From contig NZ_FOZG01000001.1 in NCBI RefSeq assembly GCF_900113315.1, forward strand, positions 930,001 through 994,000: DNA of 64,000 nucleotides, given 5' to 3'. The notes under the pieces were generated by a model. It was not told the origin of the DNA. It ran no database searches and worked only from the letters and a program-made list of their open reading frames with translations. This DNA is from Sphingomonas jatrophae. GTDB lineage: Bacteria > Pseudomonadota > Alphaproteobacteria > Sphingomonadales > Sphingomonadaceae. The translations under genes and the position numbers were made by a program. Below, piece after piece: positions 1-9,404 of this stretch (position 1 is the stretch's first letter; every line of letters starts with the position of its first letter).

Positions 1-2044
1 GCCGCGCGCGCAGCGCAGGATCGGAATCGTTGACCGTCACGGACTCGAAGAAGGCGTCGATCGGCCCGCGCAGCGTCGCCAGGGCGCGCATCGCCTCGGC
101 GAAATCTTCCCGAGCCACCGCATCGGCCGCACGCGGCTCGGCCGCATCCAGCGCCGCGACCAGCGCCTGCTCGGCGGGCAGCAGATCGCCGCTGTCGGGC
201 GTCGGCGCAGGGTTGGCCGACAGCGCCGCGACCGCTGCCGCGACCCCCTCATCCTCCACCTCGGACAGCGGATCTTCCTCGCCCGTCTGCGCGATGCCCT
301 GCTCGGCGGGATCGGAGAGGATGCCGCTTTCCCACTTCTCCCGCTTCAGGATGTTGGCGGCGCGCTTGTACCCGCTAAGCAGGTCACGCCCCTCACCCGT
401 CTCGACGAACGCCTGCAACGCCGTCACCCGCGCCAGCAGCCGGACGAGATCGTCCTCGCCCCCCAGCGCGAACACCGCGTCGATCAAGTCGTGCCGCACG
501 CCCGCTTCGCGCTGCTGCACCTTGAGGCGGTCGGCGAAGAAGGCGAGCAGCTCGCCCGGCACGCGGAAGCGCAGTCCATTCTCCACCAGCAGCCGGATGA
601 TGCCCAGTGCCGAACGGCGCAACGCGAACGGGTCCTTGGAGCCCGTCGGCGTCTCGCCGATGGCGAAGAATTGCTGAAGGCTGTCCAGCTTGTCCGCCAG
701 CGACACCGCCACCGTGACCGGCGCGGTCGGCACCTCGTCGCCCTGCCCGACCGGCTTGTAATGGTCCCCGATCGCCTCGGCGACCTCCACCGGCAGCCCC
801 TGCGCCTTGGCATAATAGCCGCCCATCACGCCCTGAAGCTCGGGGAACTCGCCGACCATGCCGGTTACGAGATCCGCCTTCGCCAGCCGCGCCGCCTGCT
901 CGGCATGGTCGGGATCGGCGCCGGGCACCACACCCGTCTCCACCAGCCAGCGCGCGAGCTTCGCCATCCGCTCCACCTTGTCGGCGACGGTGCCCAGCTT
1001 CTCGTGGAAGACGATCTGGCCGAGCTTCGCCGCCTGCGTTTCCAGCGGCACCTTCAGGTCCTGCTCCCAGAAGAAGCGCGCGTCGCTCAGGCGTGCCGCC
1101 AGCACCTTGCCATTGCCCGCCACGATCGCAGCGCCGCCATCCGCCGCCTCGATGTTCGCGGTGCAGACGAAGGCCGGCGCCAGGGCGCCTGCGCTGTCCA
1201 CGCAGGCGAAATATTTCTGGTTGGTCCGCATGGTCAGCTGGATCACCTCGCGCGGCACGTCGAGGAAGGCCGGGTCGAAGCGGCCGAGCAGCGGCACCGG
1301 CCACTCGGTCAGCCCCGCATTCTCCGCCACCAGCCCCTCGTCCGGCACCACGCTCAGGCCAGCCGACGCCGCCGCTGCCGCCGCGCCGTCGCGCACGATC
1401 GCCTGCCGCTCGGCCGGATCGAGGATAACGTGGCACGCGCGCAGCTTGGCCGCATAATCGTCGGCGCTGCCGATGGTGACCGCGCCCGGATGGTGAAAAC
1501 GGTGGCCGACGGTGGCGGCCCCGCTCGCCACGCCTTCCACGTCGAAGCCGACGATTTCCTCGCCCAGCAAAGCGACGATGCCCTTCAGCGGCCGCACCCA
1601 GCGCAGGCTCGCGGTCGACGCGGAGGCAACGCCCCACCGCATCGACTTGGGCCACGGAAAGGCGCGGATCACGCCCGGGATCGCCTCCGCCAGCACCTCG
1701 GCGGTGTCGCGCCCCGGCTTGCTAATCGTGGCGAACCACACGCCGTCGCGCTCGCTCAGCTGCTCGCGCGACAGCCCCGTCTTGCGCAGGAAGCCCTCCA
1801 GCGCCTGCGCCGGCGCGGAGGTGCGCGGTCCCTTGATCTCGTCGCTCACCGGATCGGTCTGGAGCGGCAGCCCCCGCACGATCAGCGCCAGCCGCCGCGG
1901 CGTGGCGTAAGCCTCGCTCTCGCCCAGCGGCAGGCCGGCATGGATCAGCGCCTCGCCGACCAGGAAGGCGAGGTCCTTCGCCGCCTTGGCCTGCATCCGC
2001 GCAGGAATTTCCTCGGAGAGGAGTTCGAGCAGGAAGTCGGCCAT
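1..2044 (-). CDS. glyS: Glycine--tRNA ligase beta subunit, 3' end cut by window edge
   Basis: Beta subunit of the bacterial heterotetrameric (alpha2 beta2) glycyl-tRNA synthetase, which charges tRNA-Gly in the cytoplasm. The minus-strand frame is open from the ATG at 2044 to the left window edge (681 codons). It starts [17 protein letters not shown], the usual GlyS N-terminus, and at the edge reads FFESVTVNDSDPALRAR, the region close to the family's C-terminus, so probably only a few residues are missing. The ATG overlaps the glyQ stop by one base (TGATG), showing translational coupling to the alpha subunit upstream. No frameshift seen. Identification is by family sequence features; the true end lies outside the window. 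Confidence 0.93.
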   Translation of the reverse strand, partial: MADFLLELLSEEIPARMQAKAAKDLAFLVGEALIHAGLPLGESEAYATPRRLALIVRGLPLQTDPVSDEIKGPRTSAPAQALEGFLRKTGLSREQLSERDGVWFATISKPGRDTAEVLAEAIPGVIRAFPWPKSMRWGVASASTASLRWVRPLKGIVALLGEEIVGFDVEGVASGAATVGHRFHHPGAVTIGSADDYAAKLRACHVILDPAERQAIVRDGAAAAAASAGLSVVPDEGLVAENAGLTEWPVPLLGRFDPAFLDVPREVIQLTMRTNQKYFACVDSAGALAPAFVCTANIEAADGGAAIVAGNGKVLAARLSDARFFWEQDLKVPLETQAAKLGQIVFHEKLGTVADKVERMAKLARWLVETGVVPGADPDHAEQAARLAKADLVTGMVGEFPELQGVMGGYYAKAQGLPVEVAEAIGDHYKPVGQGDEVPTAPVTVAVSLADKLDSLQQFFAIGETPTGSKDPFALRRSALGIIRLLVENGLRFRVPGELLAFFADRLKVQQREAGVRHDLIDAVFALGGEDDLVRLLARVTALQAFVETGEGRDLLSGYKRAANILKREKWESGILSDPAEQGIAQTGEEDPLSEVEDEGVAAAVAALSANPAPTPDSGDLLPAEQALVAALDAAEPRAADAVAREDFAEAMRALATLRGPIDAFFESVTVNDSDPALRAR

Positions 2045-2910
2045 CAGGCGCTCCACCCGTTGGTCTCCATCCACGTCGCGCACGCGCCCTTCGCCAGCTC
2101 GCGTACGCGGCCGATATAGGCCTGCCGCTCCGCCACCGAGATCACGCCGCGCGCCTGGAGGGTGTTGAAGATGTGGCTCGCCTTGATCGCCTGGTCATAG
2201 GCGGGCAGCGGCAGCTTGCGCTCGATCAGCGCGCGCGCCTCGTCCGCCGCCATGCCGAACTGCTTGAACAGCATGTCCGTATTCGCTTCCTCGAAATTGT
2301 AGCGGCTGAACTGCCGCTCATTCTCGAGGAACACGTCGCCATAGGTGACGCCGGCATCGTTGAACGCCAGGTCGTACACGTTGTCGACGCCCTGGATGTA
2401 CATGGCCAGCCGCTCCAGCCCGTAGGTCAGCTCGCCCGCGACAGGCTTGCAGTCGAACCCGCCGACCTGCTGGAAATAGGTGAACTGCGTCACCTCCATG
2501 CCGTCGCACCACACTTCCCAGCCGAGGCCCCAAGCGCCCAGCGTCGGGCTCTCCCAATCGTCCTCGACGAAGCGGATGTCGTGCGTCCGCATGTCCACGC
2601 CGATCCGCTCCAGCGAGCCGAGATACAGCTCCTGCAGATTGGCGGGCGAAGGCTTCAGGATCACCTGATACTGGTAATAATGCCCCAGCCGGTTGGGATT
2701 CTCGCCATAGCGCCCGTCGGTCGGCCGGCGCGACGGCTGCACATAAGCCGCCTTCCACGGATTGGGGCCGAGCGCGCGTAGCGTCGTCGCGGGATGGAAG
2801 GTGCCCGCGCCCATCTCCATGTCATAGGGCTGGAGGATGGCGCAGCCCTGATCGCTCCAATAATCGTGCAGCGTCAGGATCAGCCGCTGGAAGCTGAGCG
2901 GTGCGGGCAA
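2044..2910 (-). CDS. glyQ: Glycine--tRNA ligase alpha subunit
   Basis: Alpha (catalytic core) subunit of the heterotetrameric glycyl-tRNA synthetase; it holds the class II active site for glycine activation. The 288-residue product has the usual length and hallmark GlyQ sequences: [19 protein letters not shown] near residue 12, the [17 protein letters not shown] motif and [19 protein letters not shown]. It is the first gene of a two-gene operon with glyS, whose ATG overlaps its TGA. The divergent TraB/GumN-like gene begins about 120 bases away, so the glyQ promoter should lie in 2911-3028. Confidence 0.97.
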   Translation of the reverse strand: MPAPLSFQRLILTLHDYWSDQGCAILQPYDMEMGAGTFHPATTLRALGPNPWKAAYVQPSRRPTDGRYGENPNRLGHYYQYQVILKPSPANLQELYLGSLERIGVDMRTHDIRFVEDDWESPTLGAWGLGWEVWCDGMEVTQFTYFQQVGGFDCKPVAGELTYGLERLAMYIQGVDNVYDLAFNDAGVTYGDVFLENERQFSRYNFEEANTDMLFKQFGMAADEARALIERKLPLPAYDQAIKASHIFNTLQARGVISVAERQAYIGRVRELAKGACATWMETNGWSA

Positions 2911-3028
2911 GGTCTGTCCCCGATTGCGAAGGTGCCGGGCGTCTGCCGCACGGGCCCGGTGCGGTCAACCGCGGGCGCCGGCAAAGCCGAGTAGCGCCGT
3001 TCATCCCTGCTCCGCTACACTGGCGCTT

Positions 3029-3901
3029 ATGCTCCGCTTCCTCGCTCCAGCGCTCGCGCTCCTGCTCGCCTCGCCCACGCCGCCCACGCCGCCCGCGCCG
3101 CCGGCCGAGCCGCGGCCGGCGCTGTGGAAGCTGTCCGATCCGGATACGACCATTTACCTGTTCGGCACCATCCACGCGCTGCCCCCCGGCTATCGCTGGA
3201 CCACGCCCACGCTCGACAAGGCCATCGCCGCCTCGGACGAGCTCGTTATCGAGACGCTGCTCGACAAGGATCCCGACAAGGCCGCCGCCCTCCTCTACGG
3301 CCTCGCGCTCACCCCCGGCCTGCCGCCCATCGCCGAGCGGGTCGACGCGGCGGACCGCACCGCACTCGCCGACACGGCCAAGCGCGCGCACATCCCGCAG
3401 GCCGTGCTCGACGGGATGGAGACGTGGGCCGCGGCGCTCGTCCTCACCCAGGCGTCGCTCGGCGCCCTCGGCCTCGGCGCGGGCGTGGAGGACAGCCTCA
3501 AGACGCGCTTCGCCGGCAAGTCTATCTCGGGGCTGGAGACGCCCGAGCAGCAGCTCGGCTTCCTCGATGCGCTGCCCGAGGCCGAGCAGCGCCGCTTTCT
3601 CGCCGCGGTACTCGAGCAGGGGATGGAGCCCGACAAGGAGTTCGCCGAGATGCTCGCCGGCTGGGCCCGCGGCGACGAGGCGCTGATCGCCCGCAGCTTC
3701 GACGACGAGGCGTCCGTCTCCCCCTATCTCCGCGATGTCCTCCTCACCCGCCGCAACAAGGCCTGGTCCGCCTGGCTCGCCGCCCGCCTCCGCCAGCCCG
3801 GCACCGCCTTCGTCGCCGTCGGCGCCGGCCACCTCGCCGGCAAGGGCTCCGTCGTCGAGCTGCTGCGCACCAGCGGCCTGAAGGTGGAGCGGGTGGAGTA
3901 A
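3029..3901 (+). CDS. TraB/GumN family protein
   Basis: Member of the TraB/PrgY/GumN superfamily, proteins of poorly known function with proposed metal-dependent peptidase-like activity. The 290-residue product starts with a short hydrophobic signal-like segment (residues 1-15), a Pro-rich linker (16-30) and then LWKLSDPDTTIYLFGTIHAL, containing the family's GTIH motif (46-49). Near the C-terminus the conserved VGAGHLAG motif is present. It is probably exported or membrane-anchored. The frame stays open upstream to a TTG at 2924, but those extra 35 residues are Arg-rich and precede the hydrophobic segment, so the ATG at 3029 is preferred. It stands alone, divergent from glyQ. Confidence 0.85.
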   Translation: MLRFLAPALALLLASPTPPTPPAPPAEPRPALWKLSDPDTTIYLFGTIHALPPGYRWTTPTLDKAIAASDELVIETLLDKDPDKAAALLYGLALTPGLPPIAERVDAADRTALADTAKRAHIPQAVLDGMETWAAALVLTQASLGALGLGAGVEDSLKTRFAGKSISGLETPEQQLGFLDALPEAEQRRFLAAVLEQGMEPDKEFAEMLAGWARGDEALIARSFDDEASVSPYLRDVLLTRRNKAWSAWLAARLRQPGTAFVAVGAGHLAGKGSVVELLRTSGLKVERVE

Positions 3902-3909
3902 GCGCCCTG

Positions 3910-3990
3910 CCGTTCGTGCTGAGCCTGTCGAAGCACTGTCCTTCTCGGCCAGGAAGAAGGACGGCCCTTCGACAAGCTCAGGGCGAACGG
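3910..3990. repeat. Type 1 palindromic intergenic repeat, copy A
   Basis: Imperfect inverted repeat with arms of about 24 bases (3910-3933 and 3967-3990) around an inner hairpin. The arms share the core TGAGCCTGTCGAAG / CTTCGACAAGCTCA. It fills the gap between two convergent genes, so it may act as a bidirectional terminator. A second copy is at 6201-6284. Translating through it gives the 'LSLSK...FDRLRA' type peptides often seen as spurious ORFs in alphaproteobacterial genomes. Confidence 0.85.
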
Positions 3991-4000
3991 CCAGCTCACC

Positions 4001-4699
4001 TCACCCCAGCACCGCCATCGCCCTCTTGTGCCGCCGCATCACCTCGGCCAGCCCGATCGTCCCGCCATTGGTCAGCCGCCGCGCGCGCGTGAGATCCCCC
4101 GCGTCGATCGCCTCGTTCACCTTCGCATCCGCCCAGAACAGGATCGCCGCGGTGATGCCCTCCGCCGGCTTCTCCAGCAGCTCGGGATGACGCACCGTGT
4201 CCCATCCGGTCACCCTGGCCACCCGCTCGTAATTTGCACGGAACGTCGTCTGCAGCCAGCCGCGCCCGCGATAGCGCCAGCCGTCGCCTGGCTTGGTGTT
4301 GCCCATCTCCGGCCGCGCATAGACGAGGTTGGCCAGCGCCTCCGGCCGCCCGACATAAGGCAGCGCCGCATCGCGCGTCGGGAACCGGCTCGGCCATGTC
4401 CGCATCATCCCCGCCGCGGTGTAGCGCATGTCCTCGACGAAGTGGGCAAAGCCCCCCGTCTCGTTCGCACCCTGTGCGAGGAAGTTCGCCAGCCGCGGCG
4501 CCGTCTTCGCGATCGGCGTCTTCAGGATCTGCCGGTGCAGCGCCTCCGCCACGCGCCGCATCATCGCGTCGGGCGCCCGCCCCGCCACCCAGGCCAGCAG
4601 CGCGGTGAAGGTGCGCGGACCCGGATCACCATCCACCCCGCCGATGTCGTAGTCCCGCTCGATCAGCCGCGCCTGCACCGCCCGCCAGTCGATCGCCAT
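4001..4699 (-). CDS. Glycoside hydrolase family 19 (endolysin/chitinase-like) protein
   Basis: Lysozyme/chitinase-fold hydrolase of the GH19 family; in bacteria such short forms usually cut peptidoglycan and often come from phage endolysins. The 232-residue product begins with a partial peptidoglycan-binding-like stretch (about residues 6-40, [16 protein letters not shown]), then the GH19 domain. The first candidate catalytic Glu is in ANETGGF (Glu80) and the second follows in FVEDMRYTA (Glu89); [10 protein letters not shown] (143-152) is a typical substrate-cleft motif. There is no signal peptide and no holin or other phage gene nearby, so export would need another route. The gene stands alone between a palindromic repeat and rplY. 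Confidence 0.82.
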   Translation of the reverse strand: MAIDWRAVQARLIERDYDIGGVDGDPGPRTFTALLAWVAGRAPDAMMRRVAEALHRQILKTPIAKTAPRLANFLAQGANETGGFAHFVEDMRYTAAGMMRTWPSRFPTRDAALPYVGRPEALANLVYARPEMGNTKPGDGWRYRGRGWLQTTFRANYERVARVTGWDTVRHPELLEKPAEGITAAILFWADAKVNEAIDAGDLTRARRLTNGGTIGLAEVMRRHKRAMAVLG

Positions 4700-4779
4700 C
4701 GCCGTTCCTCCCGCTCCCCGAGTCGGCCGTTCACCTATACGGTTATTTCCGACAGCGTGAGCCCCTTCTTCGCGCGCGT

Positions 4780-4808
4780 TTGCGATTTCGCCCGCCTTGC
4801 TCTATGGG
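4780..4808 (+). promoter_or_regulatory. Candidate sigma-70-type promoter of rplY
   Basis: TTGCGA (4780-4785) and TATGGG (4803-4808) are separated by 17 bases and lie about 70 bases upstream of the rplY start. The -35 is a fair match and the -10 is weak, so this is tentative. Confidence 0.35.
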
Positions 4809-4878
4809 CCGCCGCTTCCGTCATGGTCATCCCTGGAGGCGTGGCGGATACATCGAACCAACCTCAGGAGTTACCGAC

Positions 4879-5499
4879 ATGAGCGAACAGCTCAACCTGT
4901 CGGCCGAGGCGCGCGAGCGGGGCGGCAAGGGAGCCTCCCGCCAGCATCGCCGCGACGGCCGCGTGCCCGCCGTGATCTACGGCCAGAACCAGACCCCGCT
5001 CTCGATCCACGTCGAGGAAAAGGCGCTCGTCAAGGCGCTGTCCACCGGTCACTTCATGAACACGGTGGTGATGATCGACGTCGTCGGCCAGTCCGTCCGC
5101 ACGCTGCCGAAGGACGTTCAGTTTCACCCGGTCACCGATCGGCCGCTGCACGTCGACTTCTTCCGCATCGGTGAGCATTCGACGATCCACGTCAACGTGC
5201 CCGTCCGCTTCGTCGACGAAGAGCAGTCGCCCGGCCTGAAGCGCGGCGCGGTGCTCAACATCGTCGCGCATGAGCTGGACCTCGTCTGCGACGCCGCCGA
5301 GATCCCCGACGAGATCGTTATCTCGCTCAAGGGCCTCGACGTCGGCTCGACGATCCACCTGTCGAACGTCACGCTGCCGCAGGGCGCCAAGTCGAACCTC
5401 GATCCCGAATTCACCATCGCGACGGTCGTCGCACCCTCCTCGCTCAAGAGCGAGGAAGGCGGCGAGTTCGGCACCGGCGCCACCACTACCGAGGCGTAA
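4879..5499 (+). CDS. rplY: 50S ribosomal protein L25/general stress protein Ctc
   Basis: Ribosomal protein bL25 of the long Ctc type: an N-terminal 5S-rRNA-binding L25 domain followed by the TL5-like C-terminal beta domain, 206 residues in all. Typical motifs are [26 protein letters not shown] (start of the L25 domain, about residues 9-34), [16 protein letters not shown] and the C-terminal [15 protein letters not shown]. The frame is open further upstream, but AGGAG at 4866-4870 sits 8 bases before the ATG at 4879 and fixes the start. It is followed in the same direction by pth, a common rplY-pth arrangement, with a palindromic repeat in the 109-base gap. Confidence 0.96.
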   Translation: MSEQLNLSAEARERGGKGASRQHRRDGRVPAVIYGQNQTPLSIHVEEKALVKALSTGHFMNTVVMIDVVGQSVRTLPKDVQFHPVTDRPLHVDFFRIGEHSTIHVNVPVRFVDEEQSPGLKRGAVLNIVAHELDLVCDAAEIPDEIVISLKGLDVGSTIHLSNVTLPQGAKSNLDPEFTIATVVAPSSLKSEEGGEFGTGATTTEA

Positions 5500-5515
5500 C
5501 AGCCTGCCAACGGCC

Positions 5516-5588
5516 GTCATGCCAGCGCAGGCTGGCATCTCGCGAGGTCTGCCCCGGCCTCGCGGGACCCCGGCTTCCGCCGGGTGAC
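5516..5588. repeat. Type 2 palindromic intergenic repeat, copy C
   Basis: Three short hairpins in a row: GCCAGC/GCTGGC arms at 5521-5536, a CGCGAGG/CCTCGCG pair at 5541-5564 and CCCCGG/CCGGG arms near 5568-5584. The first 24 bases (5516-5539) occur again, exactly, as the reverse complement at 51457-51480. It lies between rplY and pth, so it may trim or attenuate the rplY-pth transcript. Confidence 0.8.
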
Positions 5589-5608
5589 GGAAACGGGATT
5601 TCGCATCG

Positions 5609-6178
5609 ATGCAGCTCTGGGTCGGTCTCGGCAATCCGGGTGCGCAATATGCGCTCAACCGGCACAATGTCGGCTTCATGGCGGTGGACGCCATCGCCGA
5701 GGTCCATGGCTTCGATCCATGGAAACGCGCCTTTCAGGGCTGGGCGGCGCAGGGCCGGATCGGCAGCACCAGGCTGCTGCTGCTCAAACCCGCCACCTTC
5801 ATGAACGAAAGCGGCCGCGCCATCGGTGAGGCGGCGCGCTTCTACAAGCTGACGGTGGCCGATCTCACCGTCTTCCACGACGAGCTCGATCTCGCCCCCT
5901 TCAAGGTCAAGGTGAAGACCGGCGGCGGTGCGGCCGGCCATAACGGCCTGCGCTCGACCGATCAGCATATGGGGCAGGACTATCGCCGCGTCCGCCTGGG
6001 CATCGGCCACCCCGGCCACAAGGACCGCGTCAACGGCCACGTCCTCGGCAACTACGCCAAGGCGGAGATGGACCCGCTCGCCGACCTGCTCGGCGCGGTG
6101 GCGGCCGAAGCCCCCTGGCTCGCCGCGGGCGACGACGCCCGCTTTATGAACGAGGTCGCGCTCCGCCTCCAGGGCTGA
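5609..6178 (+). CDS. pth: Peptidyl-tRNA hydrolase
   Basis: Cleaves peptidyl-tRNAs released prematurely from the ribosome, recycling the tRNA. The 189-residue product has the family length and all signature sites: VGLGNPG at residues 5-11 (binding Asn9), NRHNVG with the catalytic His19, TFMNESG with a substrate-binding Asn, FHDELD with the Asp that positions the His, and [12 protein letters not shown]. The start at the ATG at 5609 puts the LWVGLGNPG motif right at the N-terminus, as expected. It follows rplY in the same direction. Confidence 0.97.
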   Translation: MQLWVGLGNPGAQYALNRHNVGFMAVDAIAEVHGFDPWKRAFQGWAAQGRIGSTRLLLLKPATFMNESGRAIGEAARFYKLTVADLTVFHDELDLAPFKVKVKTGGGAAGHNGLRSTDQHMGQDYRRVRLGIGHPGHKDRVNGHVLGNYAKAEMDPLADLLGAVAAEAPWLAAGDDARFMNEVALRLQG

Positions 6179-6200
6179 GGCCAGTTACGCCTCCCACAAA

Positions 6201-6284
6201 CCCCGCTTGCCCTGAGCCTGTCGAAGGGCCGCGCTTCTTGCGGCCGAAGCAAAAGCAGTGCTTCGACAAGCTCAGCACCAACGG
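6201..6284. repeat. Type 1 palindromic intergenic repeat, copy B
   Basis: Second copy of the element at 3910-3990: outer arms with the core CCTGAGCCTGTCGAAG and CTTCGACAAGCTCAG, and a different inner hairpin (GGCCGC/GCGGCC). As with copy A it occupies the gap between two convergent genes (pth and an SDR gene). Confidence 0.82.
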
Positions 6285-6343
6285 TGAGACTCCTGTCCGC
6301 TAACCCACACATCTAACGCCGTTAGCTCAAGCAACCCCTAGCC

Positions 6344-7342
6344 CTACCGCTCCCGCCGCCGCAGCCACACCGCCGCGCCGATCACGCCCGCCGCCACCGC
6401 GGCACTCGTCTTCGGATGCCGCGCCGCTGCCGTGTAGAGGCTGGTCTGCCGCGGCGCTCGCTCGCCTGAACGCTCCTGTCCGCCGCGCACCGGGCGGAAC
6501 AGGTTGCTCGGTCTGGGCTGCGGCTTGCTGTCGTCGGTGAAGCTCTTCGCCATCTTCGGCGCCAGCCACTCCATGACGGACGGGAAGTGCAGCCCGAACA
6601 GCACCTGCGCCCGCCCCGCTCCGCCCACCGTGATCTCGCGCCGCGGCCGCGTGCAGGCATCAAGGATCGCGTCCGCCACCAGCACCGGGTCATAGGTCGG
6701 CGGCGGGATCTGCGCCTCGCCCTTGCCCTCGTGATTGGCGGCATGCTGGCCGATCGGCGTGTCGATCCCCGCCGGCATCACCAGCGTGACGGACACGGGC
6801 ACGCCCGCATCGCCCAGCTCCATCCGCAAGGCCGACACATAAGCCCGCACCGCATGCTTGGATGCCGAATAGGCACCCAGCACCGGGCTCGGCAGTTCGG
6901 ACCCGATCGAGCCGACCGTGATCAGCGCGCCACCGCGATCGCGCAGGTGCCGCACGGCCACCTCGCAGCCGTGCACCGCACCGAAATAGTTGGTGCGGAA
7001 CAGTTGCTCATGCTCGTCCGCCGGCGTGTCCAGCAGCCGCGCATAGATGGCGACACCGGCATTGTTCACCCACGTGTCGATCCGGCCGAAACGCGCGACG
7101 GCCGCCTGTGCCGCCGCCTCTACCGCCGCACGGTCGCCGACATCGGCCACTGCACAGGCGGCCGCGCCACCCGCCGCCTCGATCTCGTGCACCGCCTCCG
7201 CCAGCGCCGCCTCGCCCCGCGCCACCAGCATCACCTTGGCCCCACGCGCCGCGGCGCGCTTGGCGGTGACGAGGCCGATGCCGGAACTTGCGCCGGTGAC
7301 GAGGATGACCTGTTGGTCGAGCGGCTTTAGGCGAAGGGTCAT
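6344..7342 (-). CDS. SDR family oxidoreductase with C-terminal extension
   Basis: Short-chain dehydrogenase/reductase with a classical Rossmann nucleotide-binding motif TGASSGIG (about residues 16-23), NNAG in the WVNNAGVAIYAR segment, and the catalytic Ser plus YSASKHAV (Tyr-x-x-x-Lys). At 332 residues it is about 80 longer than a classical SDR. The extension is Arg/Pro-rich and ends in a short hydrophobic stretch (TSAAVAAGVIGAAVWL) followed by RRRER, suggesting a C-terminal membrane anchor. Substrate unknown. It lies downstream of the acyl-CoA degradation genes on the same strand, but the 60-base gap leaves operon membership open. Confidence 0.85.
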   Translation of the reverse strand: MTLRLKPLDQQVILVTGASSGIGLVTAKRAAARGAKVMLVARGEAALAEAVHEIEAAGGAAACAVADVGDRAAVEAAAQAAVARFGRIDTWVNNAGVAIYARLLDTPADEHEQLFRTNYFGAVHGCEVAVRHLRDRGGALITVGSIGSELPSPVLGAYSASKHAVRAYVSALRMELGDAGVPVSVTLVMPAGIDTPIGQHAANHEGKGEAQIPPPTYDPVLVADAILDACTRPRREITVGGAGRAQVLFGLHFPSVMEWLAPKMAKSFTDDSKPQPRPSNLFRPVRGGQERSGERAPRQTSLYTAAARHPKTSAAVAAGVIGAAVWLRRRER

Positions 7343-7402
7343 GTGCGGGCTCCGGGTCGGGGAGGGGTCAACGCCCCTGCCCGCCCGTCGTTCACCCGGC
7401 GC

Positions 7403-8164
7403 TTACTTCGGCGGCATCCGGATCGCTCCGTCGAGGCGGATCACCTCGCCGTTCAGCATCGGATTGGCGATGATGCTACCGACCAGCTGGGCATATTCCT
7501 CCGGCCGCCCGAGCCGCGCCGGGTGCGGCACCTGCGTGCCGAGCGAGTCCTGCGCCGCCTGCGGCAGGCCCATCAGCATGGGCGTCAGGAAGATGCCCGG
7601 CGCGATCGTCATCACGCGGATGCGGTGCTGCGCCAGATCGCGCGCCACCGGCAGCGTCATGCCGACCACGCCGCCCTTGGACGAGGAGTAAGCCGCCTGC
7701 CCGATCTGCCCATCATAGGCAGCCACCGATGCGGTGTTGATGATAACGCCCCGCTCCTCGCCGATCGCCTCTGCCGCCGCCAGCCTCGCGGCGAACAACG
7801 AGATTGCGGTGAAGGTGCCGATCAGGTTCACCTCGATCGCCTTGCGATAGGCGTCGAGCGGGTGCGGCTTGTTCTCGCGCCCGACCGTCTTGATCGCGGG
7901 CGCGATGCCGGCACAGTTGACGAGGATACGGCCAACGCCGTGCGCCTGCTCCGCCGCGTCCAAGCCGGCGGTCACGCTCGCCTCATCCGCGACGTTGACC
8001 TTGGCGAAGATGCCGCCAATCTCCTGCGCGGTCGCCTGGCCGACCTCCTCGTTCAGATCGAAGATGGTCACCTTTGCGCCGCCTGCGGCCAGGAAGCGCG
8101 CCGTAGCGCCTCCGAGACCGGAGGCGCCGCCCGTCACGATCGCACCGACACCGTTCAGATCCAC
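7403..8164 (-). CDS. SDR family 3-hydroxyacyl-CoA dehydrogenase (HSD17B10-like)
   Basis: NAD-dependent short-chain dehydrogenase resembling type-2 3-hydroxyacyl-CoA dehydrogenase (HSD17B10 family), which oxidises 3-hydroxyacyl-CoA to 3-ketoacyl-CoA in beta-oxidation and branched-chain amino acid breakdown. The 253-residue product shows TGGASGLG (nucleotide binding), [23 protein letters not shown] with the catalytic Ser and AYSSSKGG with Tyr and Lys. The long insertion around [16 protein letters not shown] is typical of this subfamily. The thiolase and acyl-CoA dehydrogenase immediately upstream on the same strand give the preceding and following steps, so the assignment is well supported by context. 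Confidence 0.88.
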   Translation of the reverse strand: MDLNGVGAIVTGGASGLGGATARFLAAGGAKVTIFDLNEEVGQATAQEIGGIFAKVNVADEASVTAGLDAAEQAHGVGRILVNCAGIAPAIKTVGRENKPHPLDAYRKAIEVNLIGTFTAISLFAARLAAAEAIGEERGVIINTASVAAYDGQIGQAAYSSSKGGVVGMTLPVARDLAQHRIRVMTIAPGIFLTPMLMGLPQAAQDSLGTQVPHPARLGRPEEYAQLVGSIIANPMLNGEVIRLDGAIRMPPK

Positions 8165-8190
8165 GCCGTCTCTCCCCTTTGATGGCCTGA

Positions 8191-9384
8191 TCAGGCCAGT
8201 TCGACCGCCATCGCCGTCGCCTCGCCACCGCCAATGCAGAGGCTCGCCACGCCCCGCTTCAATCCGCGCTCCTGCAGCGCGCCGAGCAGCGTCGCGATGA
8301 TGCGCGCGCCCGATGCACCGATGGGATGGCCGAGAGCGGTGGCACCGCCGTTGACGTTCAGCTTGTCGTCCGGGATGCCCAGCTCGCGCGCGGCGATCAT
8401 TGCCACGACGGCGAACGCCTCGTTCACCTCGAACAGGTCGACGTCGTCGATCGTCCAGCCGGCCTTGTCGAGCAGCTTGCGCATCGCGGGCACCGGTGCC
8501 GTCGTGAACAGGCCGGGCTCATGTGCGTGGGCGGCGTGAGCGACAATACGCGCGACGATCGGCATGCCCTTTTCCTTCGCCACGCTCTCGCGCGTCATCA
8601 CCAGCGCAGCGGCACCGTCCGAGATGGAGGAGGCATTGGCCGCGGTGATCGTGCCGTCCTTGGCGAAGGCGGGCTTCAGCGACGGAATCTTCTCCGGCTT
8701 GGCCTTGCCCGGCTGCTCGTCCGTCTTGACCGTGGTGGCGCCCCCGCGGCCGGGCACCTCGACCGCGACGATCTCGCGCTCGAACGCACCCGACTTGATC
8801 GCCTCGTTGGCGCGGGTGAGCGAGCGGATGGCGTAGGCGTCCTGATCCTCGCGGCTGACCTGATACATCTGGACGGCATCTTCGGCGAAGGCGCCCATCG
8901 CCTTGCCGGGGGTGTAGGCATCCTCCAGCCCGTCATACATCATCGTGTCGATGGTGACGCCGTGGCCCAGACGCGCACCGCCGCGCATCTTCGGCAGCGC
9001 ATAGGGCGCGTTGGACATGCTCTCCATGCCGCCCGCGACGATCAGGTCGGCAGTGCCCGCGGCAAGCGCGTCATGCGCCATGATCGCGGCTTCCATGCCC
9101 GATCCGCACATCTTGTTGACGGTCGTCGCCTCGGTGTTGATCGACAGGCCTGCGCCGAGTGCCGCCTGCCGCGCCGGCGCCTGGCCGAGCCCGGCGGCGA
9201 GCACGCAGCCCATGTAGATCTTCTCGACGGCCTGCGGATCCGCCTGCGCACGCTCAACCGCGGCCTTGACGGCGGCAGCGCCCAGTTCGGTCGCCTTCAG
9301 CGGCGAAAGCTCGCCCATGAAGCCGCCCATCGGCGTGCGGGCATAGCTGGCGATGACGACGGGATCAGCGACCTGACTGGACAT
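8191..9384 (-). CDS. Acetyl-CoA C-acetyltransferase (thiolase)
   Basis: Thiolase that either cleaves 3-ketoacyl-CoA with CoA or condenses two acetyl-CoA. The 397-residue product has the usual length and all active-site motifs: nucleophilic Cys93 in [10 protein letters not shown], the NEAF motif ([10 protein letters not shown]), [14 protein letters not shown] with the catalytic His, and the C-terminal CIGGGEA with the acid/base Cys. It sits 26 bases upstream of the HSD17B10-like gene and 20 bases downstream of the acyl-CoA dehydrogenase, all on the minus strand, making a compact degradation operon. The sequence is closest in style to acetoacetyl-CoA thiolases, but chain-length specificity cannot be read from it. 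Confidence 0.92.
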   Translation of the reverse strand: MSSQVADPVVIASYARTPMGGFMGELSPLKATELGAAAVKAAVERAQADPQAVEKIYMGCVLAAGLGQAPARQAALGAGLSINTEATTVNKMCGSGMEAAIMAHDALAAGTADLIVAGGMESMSNAPYALPKMRGGARLGHGVTIDTMMYDGLEDAYTPGKAMGAFAEDAVQMYQVSREDQDAYAIRSLTRANEAIKSGAFEREIVAVEVPGRGGATTVKTDEQPGKAKPEKIPSLKPAFAKDGTITAANASSISDGAAALVMTRESVAKEKGMPIVARIVAHAAHAHEPGLFTTAPVPAMRKLLDKAGWTIDDVDLFEVNEAFAVVAMIAARELGIPDDKLNVNGGATALGHPIGASGARIIATLLGALQERGLKRGVASLCIGGGEATAMAVELA

Positions 9385-9404
9385 GATCTAGCTTCCTCAG
9401 ATGT

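Noticed and set aside
3724-3999. Minus-strand frame reading through the type 1 palindrome ('LSLSK' peptides)
   Set aside because: Typical spurious ORF created by this repeat; overlaps the TraB/GumN-like gene on the other strand.
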